A stretch of 64,000 nt of DNA, from the NCBI RefSeq assembly GCF_003050905.1, contig NZ_QAOT01000004.1; one strand, 5' to 3'. The position numbers and the translations under genes were made by a program. Shown piece after piece: positions 57,525 through 64,000 of this stretch. The stretch comes from Cereibacter_A azotoformans. GTDB lineage: Bacteria; Pseudomonadota; Alphaproteobacteria; Rhodobacterales; Rhodobacteraceae. The first letter of the stretch is position 1; each line of letters opens with the position of its first letter. The notes under the pieces are model-generated. The model was not told the origin of the DNA. It made no database searches and saw only the letters and a list, made by a program, of their open reading frames with translations.

Positions 57525-59286
57525 CGGTCTCTCCGTTCCTGAACTGCAGCCGGTGCAGCTCGGCATAGAGGCCGCCCCGCGCCAGCAATTCCTCGTGCGT
57601 GCCTTCGTCCGCGACGCGGCCCGCCTCCATCACCACGATCCGGTCCGCCTGCCGGACCGTCGAGAGCCGGTGCGCGATCACGAGCGTCGTGCGCCCCTCG
57701 CCAAGCCGCGCCAGCGCCTCGGCGACCAGCGCCTCCGAGGCCGCATCGAGCGCCGAGGTCGCCTCGTCGAGCAGCAGCACCGGCGCATCCGAGACGAGCG
57801 CGCGCGCAATGGCCACCCGCTGCCTCTGGCCGCCCGACAGGCGCGAGCCGCGGGGGCCGGCCGGGGTCAGGTCGCCCTCGGGCAGCAGGTCCATGAAGTC
57901 CGTCACATGGGCCGCCTCCAGCGAGGCGCGCAGCCGGTCTTCGGGCACGTCGCGGCCGAGCGTCACGTTCTCCCGGATGGTCTCGTCAAAGAGCCCCGCC
58001 TCCTGCGAGACGACCGCGAACTGGGCACGCAGGTCGGCAAGATCCATGTCGGCCGCATCGACCCCGTTGATCAGCACACGGCCCGCACCGGGCTCGATCA
58101 GGCCGGTCAGCAGGTGGAACACGGTGCTCTTGCCCGCGCCCGAGGGGCCGACCAGCGCCGTCATCCGGCCCGGCGCCGCCCGCAGCGTCAGGCCGTTCAG
58201 CACCGGGTGCCCGTCGTAGGAAAAATGCACGTTTTCCAGCCGGATGTCGGGAGTTCCGGGCTTCGGCGCAGCGGTGGCGGGCCGGCGGATCACCTCGGGT
58301 TCGGTGTCGAACAGCCGGTAGATCCGCTCGAGGCTCGCCGCCGCGATCTGCCAGAAGCCCGACAGGTCGCCCAACCGCCGCAGCGGCTGGAAGGTCAGCG
58401 CCATGGCGGTGAAGAAGGACATGAACTCGCCCGTCGTCCGCTCGCCCGCCGCGATCTCGCGTCCGCCGAGCATCAGCACGGCAAAAAAGCCGATGCCGGT
58501 GATCACGTCGATCAGCGCGGGCATGGCCGCCCGTCCGACCGCCATCTTGAGTTGCCCGCGCACGATGAGGTCCGAAATCCGGCGGAAGCGGGTGAGCTGG
58601 TAGCCCTCCATCCGGTTCAGCTTGATCGGCTGGATCCCGTGGAAGATCTCGTCCAGCCGGGTCGAGCGTTCGCCCGCCTGCACGCGCATCTGCTGGGTCT
58701 TGCGGCGGATGTAGCGTTGCACCACGACCGCGGGCAGGATCAGGATCGGCGCGCCCACCAGCGCCGCCAGCGTCCAGACCGGGTCGATCAGCAGCGCCAC
58801 CGTGAAGAGGCCGATCAACGAGACGACATCGCGCCCCATGCCGAGGATGACGCTCGACCAGACGCCCTGCACCGCCGTCGTGTCGCCCTGAACCCTCTCC
58901 ATCAGCGCACCGGGCGGGTTCTTCTGGAAGAAGCCCTGATCGAGCGTGAGGATGTGGCGCAGCAGATCCACCTGCATGGCGGTCGAGCTGATCTGGGACA
59001 CACGGGTGAGCAGCGCCTTCGAGGCGATCGAGGTGGCGCCACGCAGCACGAAGAGCCCGAGGATGGCAAGCCCCACCCAGAGAAGCAGCCGGTTGCCTCC
59101 GGGCGCGAAGACCTGATCGAAGAGCGGCTGGATCAGCCAGGAGAGCGCCCCCAGCGTCGAGCCCTCGATCACGTTCAGCAGGAAGGCCAGCGCCATCGTT
59201 CCGGTGTGGCGCCGGAGGTAGCCGGTCCAGAGCCTGCCGAACAGGCGGCCGGACGTGTAGCGTGGATCGTCGGGCGTGCGGGGCAA
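57514..59286 (-). CDS. ABC exporter, MsbA-like (fused membrane and ATPase domains)
   Basis: A 590-residue half-transporter. Six membrane helices span about residues 20-330. The ATPase domain has Walker A GPSGAGKST, Q-loop VVSQEAGLFDETIRENV, signature LSGGQRQR, Walker B VLLLDEATSALD and switch His IAHRLST. The family exports lipids, lipopolysaccharide core or drugs. It begins with TTG 59286 (GAGG at seven bases); no ATG gives a complete TM1. It could be the essential lipid A flippase or a paralogue. Confidence 0.9.
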   Translation of the reverse strand: MPRTPDDPRYTSGRLFGRLWTGYLRRHTGTMALAFLLNVIEGSTLGALSWLIQPLFDQVFAPGGNRLLLWVGLAILGLFVLRGATSIASKALLTRVSQISSTAMQVDLLRHILTLDQGFFQKNPPGALMERVQGDTTAVQGVWSSVILGMGRDVVSLIGLFTVALLIDPVWTLAALVGAPILILPAVVVQRYIRRKTQQMRVQAGERSTRLDEIFHGIQPIKLNRMEGYQLTRFRRISDLIVRGQLKMAVGRAAMPALIDVITGIGFFAVLMLGGREIAAGERTTGEFMSFFTAMALTFQPLRRLGDLSGFWQIAAASLERIYRLFDTEPEVIRRPATAAPKPGTPDIRLENVHFSYDGHPVLNGLTLRAAPGRMTALVGPSGAGKSTVFHLLTGLIEPGAGRVLINGVDAADMDLADLRAQFAVVSQEAGLFDETIRENVTLGRDVPEDRLRASLEAAHVTDFMDLLPEGDLTPAGPRGSRLSGGQRQRVAIARALVSDAPVLLLDEATSALDAASEALVAEALARLGEGRTTLVIAHRLSTVRQADRIVVMEAGRVADEGTHEELLARGGLYAELHRLQFRNGETDAG

Positions 59287-59475
59287 GGGCGGCCTCGATC
59301 AAGGGGTTCGCCGGGTCTATCGCGAAAGCGCGGCCGCTGGCAAGGCAGGGCGGCGCGGACACAGGCCCCGGCCCGTGGCCGGCGCGGCCGGGGGCAATGT
59401 CCGCGCCGCCGCGGCCCGATTGACCTTCCTGCCGGCCGCGCGTAGCCAAGTGCCACGACCCCCCCGGAGAACATC

Positions 59476-60678
59476 ATGTCGCTTGCACACGGCCGACCCT
59501 ATCTCGCCATTCCCGGTCCTTCCGCCATGCCGGACCGGGTGCTGAACGCGATGCATCGCGCGGCGCCCAACATCTACGAGGGGGCGCTGCACGAGCTGGT
59601 GGCGGGGCTCTGGCCGGATCTGAAGCGGGTGGCGGGAACGGCGCATCACGTCGCGCTCTACATTGCGAACGGGCACGGCGCGTGGGAGGCGGCGAACGCG
59701 AACCTCTTCAGCCGCGGGGATCGGGCGCTCGTGCTCGCCACCGGCCGCTTCGGCCATGGCTGGGCCGAGAGCGCGCGCGCCATGGGAGTCGAGGTCGAAC
59801 TGATCGACTTCGGCCGTTCCTCGCCCGCCGATCCCGCCCGGCTCGAGGAGGCGTTGCGCGCCGACCGGGCTCACCGGATCAAGGCGGTGCTGGTGACGCA
59901 TGTGGATACGGCCAGCTCGATCCGCAACGATGTGCCCGCGCTCCGCCGGGCGATGGACGCGGCGGGCCATCCGGCGCTGCTGGCCGTCGATTGCATCGCC
60001 TCGCTCGCCTGCGACGAATATCGCATGGACGAATGGGGGGCGGACGTGACCGTCTCGGCCAGCCAGAAGGGGCTGATGACGCCGCCCGGCCTCGGCTTCG
60101 TCTGGTATTCCGACCGGGCGCACGGGCGGTGCCGGACCTCGGACCTGCGCACGCCCTACTGGGACTGGACCCCGCGCAGCTTCGGCACCGAATTCTGGCA
60201 GCATTTCTGCGGCACCGCGCCCACGCACCACCTCTACGGGCTGCGGGCCGCGCTCGACATGATCCTCGAAGAGGGCCTGCCCGCGGTCTGGGCACGGCAC
60301 GAGGCGCTGGCCCGCGCGGTCTGGACGGCCTTCGAACGCTGGGGCGAGGGCAATCCCGAGATCGCGCTGAACGTGGCCGACCCCGCCCACCGGGGACGTT
60401 CGGTCACGGCGGCGCGGATGGGCGCACCCCATGCGACGCGGCTGAGGGAATGGACCGAGACGCGGGCCGGGGTCACGCTGGGCATCGGCCTTGGCATGGC
60501 GCTGCCGTCCGAGCCGGCCTATCACGGCTTCCTGCGCGTGGCGCACATGGGCCATGTGAACGCCCACATGACGCTGGGCGCGCTGGCCGTGATGGAGGCG
60601 GGCCTTGCCGCGCTCGAGATCCCCCACGGGAAGGGGGCGCTCGCCGCCGCGGCCGCTTCGCTCGGCGCATCGGCCTGA
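59476..60678 (+). CDS. Class V PLP aminotransferase (alanine/serine-glyoxylate type)
   Basis: A 400-residue class V aminotransferase. The N-terminal LAIPGPSAMPDRVLNAM and the ANGHGAWEAANAN loop fit alanine-glyoxylate/serine-glyoxylate aminotransferases. The PLP Asp is in VDCIASLACDEY and the Lys in VSASQKGLMTPPGLGFVW. FRVAHMGHVN near the end binds the carboxylate. Such enzymes handle glyoxylate from photorespiration-like or C1 metabolism. ATG 59476 follows CCGGAGAACATC. It is alone between the exporter and glmS. Confidence 0.9.
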   Translation: MSLAHGRPYLAIPGPSAMPDRVLNAMHRAAPNIYEGALHELVAGLWPDLKRVAGTAHHVALYIANGHGAWEAANANLFSRGDRALVLATGRFGHGWAESARAMGVEVELIDFGRSSPADPARLEEALRADRAHRIKAVLVTHVDTASSIRNDVPALRRAMDAAGHPALLAVDCIASLACDEYRMDEWGADVTVSASQKGLMTPPGLGFVWYSDRAHGRCRTSDLRTPYWDWTPRSFGTEFWQHFCGTAPTHHLYGLRAALDMILEEGLPAVWARHEALARAVWTAFERWGEGNPEIALNVADPAHRGRSVTAARMGAPHATRLREWTETRAGVTLGIGLGMALPSEPAYHGFLRVAHMGHVNAHMTLGALAVMEAGLAALEIPHGKGALAAAAASLGASA

Positions 60679-60745
60679 GCCGAGCGCGCCTGTCCGTGGC
60701 CCGGGACGCCGGGTGCCCGTGCCGATCGGCCGGGCGCCGCGCCGA

Positions 60746-62557
60746 CTATTCCACCGTCACCGACTTGGCGAGGTTGCGCGGCTGGTCCACGTCGGTGCCC
60801 TTGGCGATGGCGGTGTGATAGGCCAGAAGCTGCGCCGGCACCGCATAGAGGATCGGCGCCAGATAGTCCGCGACCCGAGGCAGCGTGAGGGTTTGCCAGC
60901 AGCCGGCGCCCGCCTCCTCGATCCCTTGCGCGTCCGAGATCAGCAGAACCTTGCCGTGGCGGGCCATGACCTCCTGCATGTTGGACACGGTCTTGTCGAA
61001 GAGCCCGTCGCGCGGGGCCATCACGATCACCGGCACGCGGTTGTCGATCAGCGCGATCGGGCCGTGTTTCAGCTCGCCCGACGCATAGCCTTCGGCGTGG
61101 ATGTAGCTGATTTCCTTAAGCTTCAGCGCCCCCTCAAGGGCGAGCGGAAACATCGGGCCCCGGCCGAGGAAGAGGATGTCCTGCGCCTCGGCCAGCTCGC
61201 CCGCGAGGCTCTGGATGTCGTCGGCCAGCCCGAGCGCGTGGTTCATCAGCCCCGGCAGCGTCGCCAGCGCGTCGAGCTTTCGGCCCAGCTCGGCCGCGTC
61301 GATCCGGCCGCGGTCATGCGCCGCCTTCAGCGCAAGAAGTGCCAGCACCGTGAGCTGGCAGGTGAAGGCCTTGGTCGAGGCCACCCCCACTTCGACGCCG
61401 GCAAGGATCGGGAGCGCAAGGTTCGCCTCGCGCGCGATCGACGAGGTGGGCACGTTCACCACCGCCAGCGTGCGCGCCACCGCCTCGCCCGCATGGCGCA
61501 GCGCGGCCAGCGTGTCGGCCGTCTCGCCCGACTGGCTCACGAAGATGGCCCAGGAGGTGGGCGAGAGCACCGGCTCGCGGTAGCGGAACTCCGAGGCGAT
61601 ATCGACGTCCGCCGGCAGGCCCGCGATCTGCTCGAACCAGTATTTCGCCACATGGCAGGCGTAGGAGGCCGTCCCGCAGGCGACCAGCGTCACCCGGTCC
61701 ACGCCGGTGAAATCGACCCCCGGCAGGTTGATCCGCCCGTTCTGGACGTAGTGGCGCAACGCATCGGCCAGCACGACCGGCTGCTCGGCGATCTCCTTGG
61801 CCATGAAATGCTTGTAGCCGGCCTTTTCGATCCGCGTCGCGTCGATCTGGATCCGGGTGGTGGCGCGGTTCACGCGGCGGCCGTGGCTGTCGAAGATCTC
61901 GGCGCCCGCGCGGGTGACGACGGCCCAGTCGCCTTCCTCGAGATAGGTGATCGCATCGGTCATCGGTGCCAGCGCGATCGCGTCCGAGCCGACGAACATC
62001 TCGCCGTCGCCATGCCCGATCGCCAGCGGCGAGCCCTTGCGGGCGGCAATCAGCAGATCGTCCTCACCCTCGAAGAGAAAGCAGAGCGCGAAGGCTCCCG
62101 TCAGGCGCGAGAGCGTCGCGGCCGCGGCCTCGCGCGGGGTCAGGCCGCGGGCCATGTGCATCTGCGTGAGCAGGGCCACGGTCTCGGTGTCGGTCTGGCT
62201 TTCGAACCCGCAGCCGGCTTCGGCCAGTTCGGCGCGCAGCTCGCGGAAGTTCTCGATGATGCCGTTGTGGACGACCGCGACCGGGCCCGCGCGGTGGGGA
62301 TGGGCGTTGGTGACGGTCGCGGCGCCGTGCGTGGCCCAGCGGGTGTGGCCGATCCCGCTCTTGCCGGCGAGAGGCTCGTGCACCAGAAGGTCCGAGAGAT
62401 TGACGAGCTTGCCCACCGCGCGGCGGCGGTCGAGCTTGCCGCCGTTCACGGTGGCGATGCCGGCCGAGTCATAGCCGCGATATTCCAGACGCTTCAGCGC
62501 CTCGACCAGAAGGGGCGCGACCTCGTGGTTGCCAAGGACGCCGACGATCCCGCACAT
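60746..62557 (-). CDS. glmS: Glutamine-fructose-6-phosphate aminotransferase
   Basis: A 603-residue enzyme making glucosamine-6-phosphate for peptidoglycan and LPS. The N-terminal nucleophile Cys2 is in MCGIVGVLG, the glutaminase domain runs to about residue 240, two SIS isomerase domains follow (SQSGETADT, ASTKAFTCQ), and the C-terminal active-site KSVTVE is intact. The start ATG overlaps the glmU stop by one base (TGATG), so both are cotranscribed and coupled. Confidence 0.97.
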   Translation of the reverse strand: MCGIVGVLGNHEVAPLLVEALKRLEYRGYDSAGIATVNGGKLDRRRAVGKLVNLSDLLVHEPLAGKSGIGHTRWATHGAATVTNAHPHRAGPVAVVHNGIIENFRELRAELAEAGCGFESQTDTETVALLTQMHMARGLTPREAAAATLSRLTGAFALCFLFEGEDDLLIAARKGSPLAIGHGDGEMFVGSDAIALAPMTDAITYLEEGDWAVVTRAGAEIFDSHGRRVNRATTRIQIDATRIEKAGYKHFMAKEIAEQPVVLADALRHYVQNGRINLPGVDFTGVDRVTLVACGTASYACHVAKYWFEQIAGLPADVDIASEFRYREPVLSPTSWAIFVSQSGETADTLAALRHAGEAVARTLAVVNVPTSSIAREANLALPILAGVEVGVASTKAFTCQLTVLALLALKAAHDRGRIDAAELGRKLDALATLPGLMNHALGLADDIQSLAGELAEAQDILFLGRGPMFPLALEGALKLKEISYIHAEGYASGELKHGPIALIDNRVPVIVMAPRDGLFDKTVSNMQEVMARHGKVLLISDAQGIEEAGAGCWQTLTLPRVADYLAPILYAVPAQLLAYHTAIAKGTDVDQPRNLAKSVTVE

Positions 62558-63921
62558 CAGTTCGTTCCCTTCTTGCTTGCGTCCCTTGCGGCGCGGAACA
62601 TCTCCATCAGCCGCGTGGCCAGACCGGGTTTCGTCACCTGCCGCGCCCGGCCCACGGCCAGCGCCTCGGCGGGAACATCCTCGGTGATGACCGAGCCCGA
62701 AGCCGTCATCGCGCGCGCCCCGACGCTGACCGGTGCCACCAGCATCGTGTCCGAGCCGATGAAGGCATGGGCGCCGATCTCGGTCCGGTGCTTGTTCACC
62801 CCGTCGTAGTTGCAGGTCACCGTGCCCGCGCCGATGTTGGTGTGCTCGCCCACATGCGCGTCGCCAAGGTAGGTGAGGTGGCCCACCTTCACCCCCTCGT
62901 CGAGCACCGCATTCTTGATCTCGACGAAGTTGCCGACATGCACATCCTCGGCCAGTTCCGCACCCGGACGCAGGCGGGCGAAGGGCCCGACCGTCGCCCC
63001 GCGCGAGATGTGGCAGCCTTCCAGATGGCAGAAGGCCCGGATCTCGGCGCCGGACTCGACCGTCACTCCGGGGCCGAAGACCACGTTCGGTCCCACGATC
63101 GCGTCGCGGCCCAGGAAGGTGTCGAGCGCGAAGAAGACCGTGTCGGGCGCGGTGAGCGTCACCCCGTCCTCGAGCGCCGCGGCGCGGGCCCGACTCTGGA
63201 ATTCCGCTTCGGCGGCAGCCAGTTGCGCGCGGGTGTTCACGCCGAGCGTCTCGGCCTCGTCGCAGATGGCCACGCCGGCCGACAGGCCCTTGGCCCGCGC
63301 GAGGGCCACCACGTCCGTCAGGTAATATTCGCCCGCGGCATTGGCGTTGCCCACTTCCGAGACGAGCGAGAAGAGAAGATGCGTTTCCGCGCAGATCACG
63401 CCGGAATTGCAAATGGTTATCGCGCGCTCTTCATCCGTGGCGTCCTTCCATTCCACGATCCGGTCGAGGTCTTCGCCGCGGGTGACGAGGCGGCCGTAGC
63501 GGCCGGGGTCGGCGGCCTCGAAGCCCAGCACGACCACCGCGTGACGCGCCCGCATCTCGATCATCCGCTCGAGCGTCTCGGGCCGGATGAAGGGCGTGTC
63601 GCCATAGAGCACCACCACCTCTCCCGGCGCATCGGCCAGAAGCGGGGCTGCCTGGGCGACGGCGTGGGCCGTCCCGAGCTGTTCGGCCTGCACCACGACC
63701 TCGACCGTCTCGTCGAAGGCCCGCGCGGCACGGGCGACCTGTTCGGCGCCGTGTCCTGCGACAACCACCACGCGCTCGGGCTCGAGCGACTGGCCGGCCC
63801 GCAGCGCATGGTGCAGCATGGGCGCGGCGCCGACGCGGTGCAGCACCTTGGGCAGGTCCGAGTTCATCCGGGTGCCCTGTCCGGCAGCGAGAACGATCAG
63901 CGAAACGGTCGGACGGCTCAT
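62557..63921 (-). CDS. glmU: Bifunctional GlmU (N-acetyltransferase/uridylyltransferase)
   Basis: A 454-residue enzyme making UDP-GlcNAc. The N-terminal pyrophosphorylase domain has LAAGQGTRMNSDLPKVLH (about residues 9-26) and LYGDTPF; the C-terminal left-handed beta-helix hexapeptide repeats have ARLRPGAELAEDVHVGNFVEIKNA-type text and the acetyltransferase HLTYLGDAHVG, NIGAGTVTCNYDG. ATG 63921 has AAGGAAAGGG upstream; an ATG nine codons earlier lacks one. The 52 bases beyond 63948 to the window end hold nothing recognisable. Confidence 0.96.
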   Translation of the reverse strand: MSRPTVSLIVLAAGQGTRMNSDLPKVLHRVGAAPMLHHALRAGQSLEPERVVVVAGHGAEQVARAARAFDETVEVVVQAEQLGTAHAVAQAAPLLADAPGEVVVLYGDTPFIRPETLERMIEMRARHAVVVLGFEAADPGRYGRLVTRGEDLDRIVEWKDATDEERAITICNSGVICAETHLLFSLVSEVGNANAAGEYYLTDVVALARAKGLSAGVAICDEAETLGVNTRAQLAAAEAEFQSRARAAALEDGVTLTAPDTVFFALDTFLGRDAIVGPNVVFGPGVTVESGAEIRAFCHLEGCHISRGATVGPFARLRPGAELAEDVHVGNFVEIKNAVLDEGVKVGHLTYLGDAHVGEHTNIGAGTVTCNYDGVNKHRTEIGAHAFIGSDTMLVAPVSVGARAMTASGSVITEDVPAEALAVGRARQVTKPGLATRLMEMFRAARDASKKGTN

Positions 63922-64000
63922 GGGCACCCTTTCCTTTGCGATGCGCACCTTTTAACGGGGAATGGCCAAGCCGCAAGCTCGCGGCCATCACACTCTTTTA

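Overview
The window is high-GC alphaproteobacterial DNA from a purple non-sulfur phototroph of the Rhodobacter/Cereibacter sphaeroides group. The strongest evidence is the puf operon (pufQ, pufK, pufB, pufA, pufL, pufM, pufX) followed by dxs. pufX and the tiny pufK are hallmarks of this group. PufB and PufA look essentially like the R. sphaeroides proteins, while PufX differs at several residues from the one I remember, so a sister species or divergent strain is likely. Species assignment is inference.

Layout. 1-0.85 kb: right-hand part of an IS3-family insertion sequence with a duplicated end. 0.98-9.4 kb: ordinary chromosomal genes (HNH nuclease, carboxylesterase, AlkA-type glycosylase, MFS exporter, squalene/phytoene synthase-like protein, methyltransferase, citramalate synthase, cysS, tRNA-Leu). 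9.5-36.4 kb: an accessory block devoted to opening cyclic amides and ureides. It holds a complete hydantoin cassette (ABC importer, racemase, hydantoinase, D-carbamoylase, LysR), a divergent aminotransferase/RidA/dehydrogenase operon, an amidohydrolase operon (M20 carbamoylase type, creatinase-like M24, acetamidase/formamidase, hydroxyacid dehydrogenase, GntR), and a 5-oxoproline module (TRAP transporter, PxpB, PxpC, PxpA, GntR).

36.5-51.2 kb: one end of the photosynthesis gene cluster. crtC and crtD run left; crtE, crtF, bchC, bchX, bchY, bchZ, puf and dxs run right. Two pairs of TGT-N12-ACA palindromes, matching PpsR/CrtJ operators, lie between crtD and crtE and upstream of bchC. CrtE makes GGPP, CrtC/CrtD/CrtF finish spheroidene-type carotenoids, BchXYZ and BchC convert chlorophyllide to bacteriochlorophyllide, PufLM/BA/X build the RC-LH1 core, and Dxs feeds isoprenoid precursors. 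crtA, crtI, crtB and tspO, which lie beyond crtC in R. sphaeroides 2.4.1 as I know it, are absent here. Instead crtC abuts the 5-oxoproline module.

51.2-64 kb: housekeeping genes (DadA-like oxidoreductase, PCMT-family protein, TolC, a DUF2497/PopZ-like protein, a small Rhodobacterales protein, efp, ygfZ, an MsbA-like ABC exporter, a class V aminotransferase, glmS, glmU).

The observations most worth a second look are the 28-codon open frame tiled exactly between bchX and bchY, the missing conventional start for the full crtC frame, the junction between the photosynthesis cluster and the cyclic-amide block, and the degenerate active sites in the M24, SDR and DapA-like members of the block.
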